This document shows positions 15,044 through 24,005 of a DNA stretch of 36,678 nt, piece by piece. Location: positions 1-36,678 of IMG/VR virus record IMGVR_UViG_3300045452_000041; one strand, given 5' to 3'. Below the pieces are notes generated by a model. It saw nothing but the letters and a program-made list of their open reading frames with translations, had not been told where the DNA came from and did not search any database. A program made the translations under genes and the position numbers. Position 1 is the stretch's first letter. Each line of letters opens with the position of its first letter. The DNA is from a virus.

Positions 15044-15240
15044 TCGACCACGGGCATCGCCTGCCAGACGTCCTCGACTACACGCTCGGTCAGTTCCGCG
15101 GCTTCCTCGCGGCCTGCGAACGCTCGGAAGCCGCGCGCGATGCGCGGCTGCTGTCGCTGGTGGCCACCGGCGCCCGCGGCGATGCCCGGCACCTGGACCA
15201 GGCGCTGGACCGACTGGCCGAACGCGCCCGCCCGACATGA
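14639..15240 (+). CDS. Tail assembly chaperone, -1 frameshift fusion (gpGT-like)
   Basis: A -1 slip at T TTT TTT (14935-14941) moves ribosomes into a frame that has no usable start of its own and stays open to TGA 15238-15240. The fusion joins 14639-14941 to 14941-15240 and has about 200 residues. The added part is clearly coding: AWFDAVQRLIDHGHRLPDVL, DYTLGQFRGFLAACERSEAA, then a helical ending. In lambda the GT fusion binds the tape measure and recruits tube subunits, and the ratio G:GT matters for assembly. The next gene begins at the stop of this frame (ATGA at 15237), which shows that the frame is truly translated to that point. Confidence 0.85.
14935..14941 (+). promoter_or_regulatory. 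Programmed -1 frameshift heptamer T TTT TTT
   Basis: Seven T residues are read as GAT TTT TTT ACG, the exact X XXY YYZ phase for simultaneous slippage of two Phe tRNAs. The -1 frame continues as TAC GCG and runs for 99 more codons. No strong stimulating hairpin was found just downstream, though CCGCGG lies 19 bases on. Confidence 0.85.
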
Positions 15241-15884
15241 AGATTTCCATCCGCATCGACAGTACTGCCGCGCGGGCGCAACTGCGCCGCTGGGGCGGCG
15301 AATTCCGCGAGAAGGCGCACAAAGCCGCGGCCCGGGCCCTCGCCAGCGAGGCGGCGGAGATCAAGCAGGAGGTGCGTGGCCACGTCGCCGGAAAGATGGC
15401 GGTCGTCAAAAGGTCCTTCCTCAAAGGCTTCAATGCCAAGGTGCTGGCCAAGGACACCAAGCGCCTGCCGGCGCTGTACGTCGGATCGCGCATTCCCTGG
15501 TCGGGGATGCACGAATCCGGCGGTCAGATCGGCGGCCGGATGCTGATCCCGCTGCATGGGCGCGTTGGGCGCAAACGCTTCAAGGCGCAGGTCGCTGAGC
15601 TGATGCGCGGCGGCAATGCCTATTTCATCAAGAACGCCAAGGGAAACATCGTGCTGATGGCCGAGAACATCAAGGAACACGCGCAGCCCCTGGCCGGCTT
15701 CAAGCGGCGCTACCGCAAGGCCGAGGGCGTGAAGCGCATCAAGCGTGGTGCCGACGTGCCGATCGCCGTGCTGGTGCCCCGGGTGGTGCTGAAGAAGCGC
15801 CTGGACGTCGTGCGCTTGGTGACCGGCCGCATCCCGCGCCTGGCGGCCGCCGTCGAAAAACAGCTCGCCGCGCTGGATCGATAG
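15237..15884 (+). CDS. Phage minor tail/morphogenesis protein, DUF6441-like
   Basis: This 215-residue basic protein starts at an ATGA overlap with the chaperone fusion frame and ends just before the tape measure start. The N-terminal region is helical and Ala-rich (KAHKAAARALASEAAEIKQE), followed by a strand-rich core with YVGSRIPWSGMHESGGQIGG and a Lys/Arg-rich C-terminal half (FKRRYRKAEGVKRIKRG). I associate the pattern with DUF6441, a phage family found beside tape measure genes. The role is not established. Its place and basic charge would allow it to act in tail completion or tape measure handling, but that is inference. A longer frame that starts at 14928 was rejected because it runs through the chaperone. 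Confidence 0.75.
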   Translation: MKISIRIDSTAARAQLRRWGGEFREKAHKAAARALASEAAEIKQEVRGHVAGKMAVVKRSFLKGFNAKVLAKDTKRLPALYVGSRIPWSGMHESGGQIGGRMLIPLHGRVGRKRFKAQVAELMRGGNAYFIKNAKGNIVLMAENIKEHAQPLAGFKRRYRKAEGVKRIKRGADVPIAVLVPRVVLKKRLDVVRLVTGRIPRLAAAVEKQLAALDR

Positions 15885-18800
15885 ATGGCCAAACGCATTT
15901 CCATCCTCGTCGCGCTCGAAGGCGCCGACGAGGGGCTCAAGCGCGCCATCACTTCGGCCGAGCGCAGCCTGGGGGAGCTCTCTAGCAGCGCCAAGACAGC
16001 AGGCGCCAAGGCCGCCGCCGGCATGGCTGAAGTCAAAGCCGGCATGTCCGCCTTCGGCGATCAGGTGGCTACCGCCAAGACTCAGCTGCTCGCGTTCCTG
16101 TCCATCAGCTGGGCCGCCGGCAAGGTGCAGCAGATCGTCCAGGTCGCCGATGCCTGGAACATGATGTCGGCGCGCCTGAAGCTGGCGACTGCCGGCCAGC
16201 AGGAATACACGACGGCCCAGAAGGAACTGTTCGACATCGCCCAGCGCATCGGCGTGCCGATCCAGGAAACCGCCACGCTGTACGGGCGGCTGCAGCAGGC
16301 GGTACGCATGCTGGGCGGCGAGCAGCAGGATGCCCTGTCGATCACCGAGAGCATCTCGCAGGCGCTGCGCCTCTCGGGTGCTTCGGCCACGGAAGCGCAG
16401 TCGGCGCTGCTGCAGTTCGGCCAGGCACTCGCCTCGGGCGCGCTGCGCGGCGACGAATTCAACTCGGTGGTCGAGAACAGTCCGCGCCTGGCCCGCGCGC
16501 TGGCCGACGGCCTGAACGTGCCGATTGGGCGGCTTCGCAAGCTTGCGCAAGAGGGGCAGCTCACCGCCGACGTGGTGGTCAATGCGCTGATGTCGCAAAA
16601 GGACAGGCTCGCCGCCGAATACGCGCAGCTGCCGCAGACCGTGACCCAGGCTTTGGAGCGCCTGCGCAACGCCTTCGGCCAGTGGATCAGCCGCCTGGAC
16701 GAGTCGACCGGCATCACCCAAAAACTCGCGCAGGCGCTGACATGGCTGGCGCAGAACCTGGAGGCGGTGATGCAGTGGTTCAAGCGCATCGCCGAGGTCG
16801 GCCTGGCGGTCCTGATCTACCGCCTGATCCCGGCCCTCATCACCGCGTGGCAGACCGCGGGGGCAGCGGCGGTGACCGCCGCCAGCGCCACAACCGCCGC
16901 CTGGAGCACGGCCAAGCTGTCGGTGTCGGCGGCGGTGGCCAGCGTCGGCCTGCTCAAAACCGCTTTCGCCGGGTTGGGCGCCTTCCTGGTGGGTTGGGAG
17001 ATCGGCACCTGGCTGTCTGAGAAATTCGAGATCGTGCGCAAGGCCGGCATCTTCATGGTGGAGGTGCTGGTCAAGGCGGTGGAGCAACTGCGCTTTCGCT
17101 GGGAGGTGTTCGCCGCGGTCTTCACCTCCGACACCATTGCCGCGGCCACGCAGCGGCACCAGGCGCGCCTCGCGGAGATGAACCAGATCTTCGCGCAGAT
17201 GTATGCCGAAGCCTCCAGGGGTGCGGACGCCGCCAGGGGAGCCATGAGCGCTGCGGGCTCCGCTGCCGAGGAGATCGCCAGGCGGCTGGAAGCGGTGCGT
17301 CAGGGCACACAGGAAGCAGTCGTGCGCGGCATCGAAGCCGTGCACGCGGCCCTGGAGAAACTGAAATCCCGCCTCGGTACGGTCGAACAGGCCGTGGGCA
17401 AGGCCAACCAGACGGTCACCGATGCCACCGCCAAGATGGCCGAGGCGTACAAAGGCCTGACCGCCATCGCCGAGGCCAGCCTGCAGCGGCAGATCGAAGC
17501 CATCAAGGCGCGCTACCAGCAGGAGCAGGCCGCTCTCGATCAGGCCAAGCAGGCGCAAGCGTCTCTGATCGCCACATCGACCCAGCTTCTGACCGATGCC
17601 CTCGCCCAGCAGACGACGCTGCGCCGGCAAGCCACCGCCGACACACTCAAAGGGATCGACGAGGAGTCGAAGGCCAGGCTCGAAGCCGCGCGGCGCCAGG
17701 GGCTCACGGAGGAGGAGCGCCGCACCAACGTTCAGCGGGTGGAAAACGAGATCCTCGCCACCAAACGCCAGACCCTGACGCAGGCACTCACCGAGTACCG
17801 GCAGCACATCGACGCGCTCAATGCCGAGGCGAATCGGCACCTGTCCGAGGTCAAGCGCATCGAAGAGGAAAAGCGCCAGCTTTCGCTTTCAACCGAGGAG
17901 CGCATCCGCGAGATCCGGCGCGCCGGCCTCTCCGAGTTCGAAGCGACCGAGGACCGCAAGCGCCAGATCGCCGAATACCAGCAGAAAGCGCGCGCGGCGC
18001 TGGCGCAGGGCGAATTCGAGCAGGCCCGGCAACTGGCGCAAAAGGCGATGGACCTAGCCGCACAGGTGGCCAGCAGCCAGACCAGCGAGGCCAAGCGGGC
18101 GCAGGAGGCGCGCAAGCAGTCGGAGCAGGGCGCTTCCCAGATCACGCAACTGGAGGCGCAGTCGCGTGAGGCCTACCGCAAGCAGGAGTACGCCCAGGCC
18201 GAAGCCCTGATGCGCCAGGCCGACCAGCTGCGTGCCGATCTGGCCCAGAAGACGCGGGAGGCGGATGCGCAGGTGGTCCAGGGCAAGGACGGCGTCAACC
18301 AGGCGATCCAACGCATCCGGGACTCGCAGGAGATCCTCAACAGGACCTTGGACGCAGAAAGCGCGGCGCACCAGAAAGCCGCGCAGTCGGCGCTGACCGC
18401 GCGCGACGGGATCAAGCAGACCCTCGCGCAGACCGAGCGCCAGATTGACCAGATCACGGCCAAGCTCAAAGAGGGGCTGAAGGTCACGCTGGATGCCGAC
18501 AGCACGCGCTTGGAGAAAGCGATCGCCGATCTCGACAAAGCCCTGGCCGAAAAGGACCGGCTGCTGGTGATCGGGGCCGATCTGGAGCAGGCGCGCAAGG
18601 ACCTGCAGGAGTACGAGCAACTCCTGAAAGACGGCAAGACCCTGCCGGTCGATGCTGACTCGTCCAAGGCCAAGGCGGCGCTGGACCAGCTCAAGGCCTA
18701 TGCCCAGGAGACTTCCCAGCTGGAGATGAAAGTGTCGACCGAGAAGGCGCAGGCGGCGGTCACGAACATCGAGAGTCAGATCCGAGCGCTAGATCGCATC

Positions 18801-19928
18801 CGCACCGAGTCGCAGCACACGGCGAGCAGCAACGTCGATGCGGTGCGCCGTGAGATCCAGAGCCTCAACAGCATGAACACCGCCAGCACCCACACCGTCA
18901 CGGTGCGCAAGGTGGAGGCGAATGCCAGCGGCGGCCTGGTCGGGCAAGGCGTGCGCCACTTTGCGGCGGGCGGCGCCGTCGCCTCCGCGTTCCCGCGCAT
19001 GACGGGCGGCTCAGTGCCGGGCTCCGGCCACCACGACAGCGTGCCGCGCACGCTGGAGGCCGGCGCCTTCGTTCTGCGTAAGGCAGCGGTGCGCAAGTAC
19101 GGCGGCGGCGCCCTGTCGAAACTCGCCAGCGGCATCGCCAGATTCGCGAGCGGCGGGTCGGTAAACGCGGGTAACGCGGGCGCAGGTATCAAGGACCCTC
19201 GGGCCCGCATCGGCGGCGGTGCGGACGGCAGCGTCAAGCGCAACCGCGAGGCGGTTGAAGCCCAGAAGATGATCGAGCTCGGCCTGCGCGGCCTGGACGA
19301 GTATTCGCGCTGGCTGGAATGGAAGTACGGCGCCGCTGTGAGCCTGGACATGCGCTGGAAGACCATGGACAACTACGGCAAGCAGGCGCACCGGGACCGG
19401 CAGGTGCTCGCGACCCTGCTGCACCGCAAGACGCTCACCGGCAACGAGCGCCAGCAGCTCGATCAGATCAAGCAGACCTGGCGCCAGGCGATGGCGCAGC
19501 CGCTCCTCATGGGCAAGGACCTGGAGCGGGAGCTGATCGACTACATGGAGCGCAACCAGGGGCAGTTCTTCCGGGGCGGCGGCATGGCCAGATCGGACAC
19601 CGTTCCGGCGATGCTGACGCCTGGCGAGTACGTGGTGAACAAGAACGCGGTGGGCCGCTACGGCGCCGGCTTTTTCGAGGCAATCAACAGCCTGTCGCTG
19701 CCGGCACGCGCGCTCGCCGAGCGGGTGCAGGGCTTCGCCTCGGGCGGCCTGGTCTCGCCTGTGACGTCCGGCCTGTCGCGCCCGGTGCTGCCGGAAGCCG
19801 CTGGGCCCACCCGCACCGTGCGGGTCGAACTGGCCGCTGGCGAGCGCCGCGTCGAGGCCACCATCGACCAGCGCGACGAATCACGCCTGCTGCAGATCCT
19901 CGAGCTGGCTCGGGCCCGGGCGGCCTGA
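15885..19928 (+). CDS. Tail tape measure protein
   Basis: The largest gene here (1347 residues). Residues about 75-265 are a tape measure N-terminal domain (TMP_2 type: ADAWNMMSARLKLATAGQQE, DEFNSVVENSPRLARALADG, LNVPIGRLRKLAQEGQLTAD). A hydrophobic stretch at about 305-375 (Ala-rich, then LLKTAFAGLGAFLVGWEIGT) could insert in the membrane during DNA entry. Residues about 440-1000 are a long coiled coil rich in Ala, Gln, Glu and Lys. Two copies of a surface motif close the protein: GHHDSVPRTLEAGAFVLRK near 1047 and ARSDTVPAMLTPGEYVVNK near 1236. With about 0.15 nm of tail per residue in known siphophages, the length implies a tail near 200 nm; this is an estimate. Confidence 0.95.
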   Translation: MAKRISILVALEGADEGLKRAITSAERSLGELSSSAKTAGAKAAAGMAEVKAGMSAFGDQVATAKTQLLAFLSISWAAGKVQQIVQVADAWNMMSARLKLATAGQQEYTTAQKELFDIAQRIGVPIQETATLYGRLQQAVRMLGGEQQDALSITESISQALRLSGASATEAQSALLQFGQALASGALRGDEFNSVVENSPRLARALADGLNVPIGRLRKLAQEGQLTADVVVNALMSQKDRLAAEYAQLPQTVTQALERLRNAFGQWISRLDESTGITQKLAQALTWLAQNLEAVMQWFKRIAEVGLAVLIYRLIPALITAWQTAGAAAVTAASATTAAWSTAKLSVSAAVASVGLLKTAFAGLGAFLVGWEIGTWLSEKFEIVRKAGIFMVEVLVKAVEQLRFRWEVFAAVFTSDTIAAATQRHQARLAEMNQIFAQMYAEASRGADAARGAMSAAGSAAEEIARRLEAVRQGTQEAVVRGIEAVHAALEKLKSRLGTVEQAVGKANQTVTDATAKMAEAYKGLTAIAEASLQRQIEAIKARYQQEQAALDQAKQAQASLIATSTQLLTDALAQQTTLRRQATADTLKGIDEESKARLEAARRQGLTEEERRTNVQRVENEILATKRQTLTQALTEYRQHIDALNAEANRHLSEVKRIEEEKRQLSLSTEERIREIRRAGLSEFEATEDRKRQIAEYQQKARAALAQGEFEQARQLAQKAMDLAAQVASSQTSEAKRAQEARKQSEQGASQITQLEAQSREAYRKQEYAQAEALMRQADQLRADLAQKTREADAQVVQGKDGVNQAIQRIRDSQEILNRTLDAESAAHQKAAQSALTARDGIKQTLAQTERQIDQITAKLKEGLKVTLDADSTRLEKAIADLDKALAEKDRLLVIGADLEQARKDLQEYEQLLKDGKTLPVDADSSKAKAALDQLKAYAQETSQLEMKVSTEKAQAAVTNIESQIRALDRIRTESQHTASSNVDAVRREIQSLNSMNTASTHTVTVRKVEANASGGLVGQGVRHFAAGGAVASAFPRMTGGSVPGSGHHDSVPRTLEAGAFVLRKAAVRKYGGGALSKLASGIARFASGGSVNAGNAGAGIKDPRARIGGGADGSVKRNREAVEAQKMIELGLRGLDEYSRWLEWKYGAAVSLDMRWKTMDNYGKQAHRDRQVLATLLHRKTLTGNERQQLDQIKQTWRQAMAQPLLMGKDLERELIDYMERNQGQFFRGGGMARSDTVPAMLTPGEYVVNKNAVGRYGAGFFEAINSLSLPARALAERVQGFASGGLVSPVTSGLSRPVLPEAAGPTRTVRVELAAGERRVEATIDQRDESRLLQILELARARAA

Positions 19929-19970
19929 GCCGCTTTGGTTTTTTTCGCTTTCGCCTTCCTTCCTTTCCCG

Positions 19971-20378
19971 ATGCAACTGAAGAACCTCGCCGACGAGGTG
20001 GCCCTGCTGCTGCCCGACGATCTGCTGTGGACCGACGAGCACGCCTGGTCCCCGGCGGTCGCCTCGACGTCTTACCTGATCACCGGTGCTTTGCTGATCC
20101 AGTCGGCGCTGCGGCAGTCGGGCCGACCCATCACGCTGGTGGGCGCCCCCGACATGGCCTGGGTGACGCGCGCCGCGGTGGAGCAGCTGCGCGCCTGGGC
20201 TGCCCTCCCGGTGGGGGCGAGCTCCGGCCGCTTTGCCCTGACCTTCGCCGATGGCCGCGTCTTCGCCGTCGCCTTCCGCCATGGTGACGGCGCCCTCGAG
20301 TGCGAGCCGGTGCTTGGCATCCCGGCCCGCGTCGACAGCGACTTCTACCGTCTGACCCTGCGTTTTCTGGAGATCTGA
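19971..20378 (+). CDS. Conserved phage tail-operon protein, unknown
   Basis: This 135-residue protein starts at ATG 19971; an upstream GTG would add only MVFFAFAFLPFP from the intergenic T-rich run, and no good ribosome site supports it. The protein has an N-terminal LKNLADEVALLLPDDLLWTD, a short Trp-containing segment (EHAWSPAVASTSYLITGALL), then strands and a final VDSDFYRLTLRFLEI. There is no signal peptide. The family occurs in related prophages after the tape measure gene, but I know of no assigned role. By position (where lambda has gene M) it would be a tail-tip component; this is inference. Three bases separate it from the large structural gene that follows. Confidence 0.7.
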   Translation: MQLKNLADEVALLLPDDLLWTDEHAWSPAVASTSYLITGALLIQSALRQSGRPITLVGAPDMAWVTRAAVEQLRAWAALPVGASSGRFALTFADGRVFAVAFRHGDGALECEPVLGIPARVDSDFYRLTLRFLEI

Positions 20379-20381
20379 ACC

Positions 20382-23300
20382 ATGCCCATCCAATCGGGCG
20401 ACGTGAAGCTGCTCAAGTCCGCCGTCATGGCCGACGTGCCGGAAGGCGGCGGCGCCCCCACCGGCAACGTCATCGCCGACGGCGTTTCCAACGCGATCTT
20501 TCCCGACATCAGCGAGCTCGATCGGGCCGGTGGCCGGGTAAACCTGCGCAAGGTCTTCGTGTCGGTGCAGACGAACGACACCGATACCTACTTCGGCGGC
20601 AACGTCATCGTGGCGGAGCCACCGACTGACCCGCGCGTGAGCGTGACGCTCTTTTCCACCAGGAGCACCTTCGATGCGCGCAGCCAGGCGGCCTCGCGCG
20701 TGGAGTCCTACCTGACACGCGGGCCGGAGTGGGGCGGCTACCTCTATGAGAACCACATCGCCGGCCAGCGCGTCATCCAGCTGTTCCAGCGCCCGGCCGA
20801 GCAGATCCCGAACGTCGGCCAGACGCTGGTGCTGATCCAGAACGAGGGCGCCGCCAACGAAAAGGTGCAGTACGTGCGCGCCACCGCCGTAAGTGTCAAG
20901 GAGCGCACCTTCACCTTCGACCAGTCGGGTGCTGCCACCGACTACAAGGCCAACATCGTCACGATCGAACTGAGCGACGCGCTGCGCTACGACTTTGCCG
21001 GCTCGCCCGCCAGTCGCTATTTTCAGCGCGCGGCCAGCGGGACCCGGATCCGTGACACCACGGTGGCCGATGCTGGCACCTACGTGGGCGTGGTGCCGCT
21101 GCTGGATGCCGCAAGCCTGGGCGACCTGACGGTCAAGGCCCAGAGCATGTTCACTCAGCTAGTGCCCAGCGCCCAGACCGAGACGCCGATCGCCGATGTG
21201 CGCTCCAATGGTGTCAATGCCGCGCTGGTCGCCACGGGCGATCCGATCACGCGCACGCTGAACTCGGTGTTCAGCAGCACGCAGGCGATGCATGTCGGTG
21301 CACCGATCTATCCCGGCACCCTCACCATCGTCCGCGGCGGGGTGACGCTCAACGACGTCGGCGGTCGGCTGATGAACGTCGGCGCCGAGGTGGGTAACGT
21401 CGACTACGGCAACGGTATCGTGACGCTGACGGTGCCCAGCGTCTTCTCCAATGAAGGCGCCAGCGCCACCCACACGGTGACCTTTACCCCGGCTGACGTG
21501 CCGGACCTCATCACCGATCAGCGCGCCATTCCGGTCACGATCGAGTCGCGCAGCCAGAGCTATGCGTTCGTGCTGGAGGACGTGCCGCTCAAGCGGACCG
21601 TGTCCATCAGCTATCTGGCGCAGGGCCGCTGGTACACGCTGCGCGAGGACGGCAGTGGTGCGATCAAGGGGCTGGATTCCGCCTACGGGATTGGCACCCT
21701 GAGCTTTGCCACCGGCTCCGTGGTGGTCACGCTCGGCGCGCTGCCGGACGTGGGCAGCCGCATCATCATCCAGTCGGCCTCGGCGGCCAACACGGTCCCG
21801 GCCAGCAACTCGCTGCTGTCGCACGGCAGCAAGGTTTACTTCCCGCTGAACACCGACGGGGCGCTGAGCGAAGAAAAAGGCTCCAAGGCGATCAAGATCG
21901 GCAGCGCCGTGATCAAGTGGGACAACAACGGCCTGAAGACCGCCACCGACAACGGGCTGGGCCAGCTGACCGGCGACGCCACCGGCGCGGTGGACTACTC
22001 CGACGGCGTGGTGCGAATCAGCCCCAACAGCCTGCCGCCGCTGGGGACCGTGTTCCTGCTGGACATCGACGGCGATCTCACGACTTACGCCAACGTGGAT
22101 GTCATGAGCGGCTACCTGGGTGCCACCAACATCCGGCCCGGATCCTTGCGCTTTTACATGAACGTCAAGTTCGTCTACAGCTACGGCTACCTGACCAGCC
22201 AGTTGACGTTCAAGGAGCGCACCCAGAGCGTGCTGGTGCGCGACAACGGTGCGGGCGTCCTCTTCTTCAAGGACCCCGGCAACAACCTGAGCGTCAACTG
22301 CGGCACCATCGACTACGCCGCGGGGACGATCGAGAACAACGCCCTGGTCACCGTCTCCGAATTCGATATCTCGGGGCCGCTTCGCACCTACAGCTGGGCG
22401 TATGTCGGCGGCTGGAGCTCGGGCAGTGTCCAGACCCCCTGGAACCAGCTGTACGAAGGCGGCGGCCTGCATCGGGGCCGCCAGTGCGAGGTCGTTCCTG
22501 GCGCCGTGAGCGTTGCCTACGCCAACTCCACCGCGAGCGCCGACTCCATCAGCATCACGGCCAACCGGTGCCGCCTGCGCACGGAGATGGTGCCGAACTA
22601 CTCCCTGCGCGGCGCCAACTTCGTCGTGGGCGGCGTCCTGTACCGGCAGCTGCCAGACAACACGCTGGTGCGCGATCCCAGCCCCACCACCGGCGGTGGC
22701 TCCCCTGCGGGTTCGGTCGCCGCCTCCTCCGGCGTGGTGGAGCTCAGTTACTGGGTGGCTGGCCAGCCGCCGGCGGTGAGCAACTGGCGCGGCGTGATCG
22801 CCCCGCCCACGGCTGGACTGGAGGCGCCGTTTGCCACCAGCTACACGGTGTTTCGCACGGCGGCGGCGCCGCTTCGGCCCGGCAGCCTGTCGGTGCTCGG
22901 CACCTTGATCGACGGCGCGACCTTCAACGTCACCGCCGGCGTGGACGGCAAGATCAATGGCACCCGAGTGAAGGGCCGCGTGGACTACGAGTACGGCGTG
23001 GTGGAGCTGTACTTCGTCAACCCCGGGGGGCCCCCAGACCTCAACGTGGACCTGTCGCACCTGCAGATCACCGGCCTCACGCAGATCCCGGCCGACCTGG
23101 TGATGATCAACAGCATCCGCTACAACACGGTGAGCTACAGCTATCTGCCGCTGGATGCGGAGTTGCTGGGGATCGACCCGGTGCGGCTGCCATCGGACGG
23201 ACGGGTGCCCATCTTCCGCCCAGGCGGATTCGCGGTGGTCGGCCACACCGGCGGCATCACCGCCACGGTCAGCAACGGCCAGACGATCAACTGCGCCCGA

Positions 23301-24005
23301 GTGCGTTTGAGCCGCGTGCGCGTCGTCGGCGCAAACGGCCAGGTGATTCACACCGGCTACAGCGCGGACCTGGAGGCCGGGACTGTCATCTTCACCGATG
23401 TGAGCGGCTACTCGCAGCCAGTGACGGTGCAGCACCGAATCGAGGACATGGCGGTGATTCGGGATGCGTCCATCAATGGCGAGATCAGCTTCACGCGCGC
23501 GCTGACGCACGACTACCCGGCAGGCAGCTACATCTCCAGCGCTCTGATCACCGGCGACCTGTTCGCCCGTGTGCACCTGGTGTGGGACCAGGCATCCTGG
23601 GACGGCAGCTGGCAGGACACTCTCAAGGGCAGCGCGGCAACGGCCACTTACAACACCTCCCAGTTCGCGATCGCGGTGTCCAACCGCGGCGCTATCAGCG
23701 AGCGCTGGGTCGTGCGCTTCACCAACACCACCTCGTTCGAAGTGATCGGTGAGAACGTGGGCGTGATCGCCACCGGCACCACCGCCGCCGAGTGCGCGCC
23801 GGTCAATCCCGCGACCGGCGTTCCCTACTTCCGAATCGACCCGCTCGGGTGGGGTGCTGGGTGGGCCACTGGCAACGTTCTGCGCTTCAACACCATCGGC
23901 AGCATGTTTCCGGTCTGGGTGGTGCGCACCGTGCAACAGGGCCCGGAGACCGTTCCTGACGACCAATTCACCCTTCTCATCCGTGGCGACGTCGACACCC
24001 CATGA
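20382..24005 (+). CDS. Large virion structural protein, tail tip/baseplate
   Basis: The 1207-residue protein is almost wholly beta-strand in character, with many Val/Thr/Ser/Gly repeats and repeated strand-turn units of the kind VDYGNGIVTLTVPSV, VDYSDGVVRISPNSL, IDYAAGTIENNALVTV and VDYEYGVVELYFVNPG. These four share a pattern of V/I-D-Y-x-x-G followed by V and a strand, spaced through residues about 340-880, and probably mark repeated immunoglobulin-like or hub-type domains. No signal peptide or catalytic motif was seen. No lambda-type gpL, gpI or gpJ match was recognised, although this is the place for them. The gene overlaps the next by four bases (ATGA), so it is part of the structural operon. 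A role as tail-tip scaffold or side fibre is inferred. Confidence 0.75.
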   Translation: MPIQSGDVKLLKSAVMADVPEGGGAPTGNVIADGVSNAIFPDISELDRAGGRVNLRKVFVSVQTNDTDTYFGGNVIVAEPPTDPRVSVTLFSTRSTFDARSQAASRVESYLTRGPEWGGYLYENHIAGQRVIQLFQRPAEQIPNVGQTLVLIQNEGAANEKVQYVRATAVSVKERTFTFDQSGAATDYKANIVTIELSDALRYDFAGSPASRYFQRAASGTRIRDTTVADAGTYVGVVPLLDAASLGDLTVKAQSMFTQLVPSAQTETPIADVRSNGVNAALVATGDPITRTLNSVFSSTQAMHVGAPIYPGTLTIVRGGVTLNDVGGRLMNVGAEVGNVDYGNGIVTLTVPSVFSNEGASATHTVTFTPADVPDLITDQRAIPVTIESRSQSYAFVLEDVPLKRTVSISYLAQGRWYTLREDGSGAIKGLDSAYGIGTLSFATGSVVVTLGALPDVGSRIIIQSASAANTVPASNSLLSHGSKVYFPLNTDGALSEEKGSKAIKIGSAVIKWDNNGLKTATDNGLGQLTGDATGAVDYSDGVVRISPNSLPPLGTVFLLDIDGDLTTYANVDVMSGYLGATNIRPGSLRFYMNVKFVYSYGYLTSQLTFKERTQSVLVRDNGAGVLFFKDPGNNLSVNCGTIDYAAGTIENNALVTVSEFDISGPLRTYSWAYVGGWSSGSVQTPWNQLYEGGGLHRGRQCEVVPGAVSVAYANSTASADSISITANRCRLRTEMVPNYSLRGANFVVGGVLYRQLPDNTLVRDPSPTTGGGSPAGSVAASSGVVELSYWVAGQPPAVSNWRGVIAPPTAGLEAPFATSYTVFRTAAAPLRPGSLSVLGTLIDGATFNVTAGVDGKINGTRVKGRVDYEYGVVELYFVNPGGPPDLNVDLSHLQITGLTQIPADLVMINSIRYNTVSYSYLPLDAELLGIDPVRLPSDGRVPIFRPGGFAVVGHTGGITATVSNGQTINCARVRLSRVRVVGANGQVIHTGYSADLEAGTVIFTDVSGYSQPVTVQHRIEDMAVIRDASINGEISFTRALTHDYPAGSYISSALITGDLFARVHLVWDQASWDGSWQDTLKGSAATATYNTSQFAIAVSNRGAISERWVVRFTNTTSFEVIGENVGVIATGTTAAECAPVNPATGVPYFRIDPLGWGAGWATGNVLRFNTIGSMFPVWVVRTVQQGPETVPDDQFTLLIRGDVDTP

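Noticed and set aside
15090-17840. 916-codon open frame on the minus strand
   Set aside because: Antisense to the tail protein and tape measure genes; composition reflects the complement of Ala/Gln/Glu codons.
21159-23966. 935-codon open frame on the minus strand, and a 611-codon frame at 21917-23752 on the plus strand
   Set aside because: Both overlap the 1207-residue structural gene, which is coupled at both ends; they are rich in Arg, His and Gly as expected of shadow frames.
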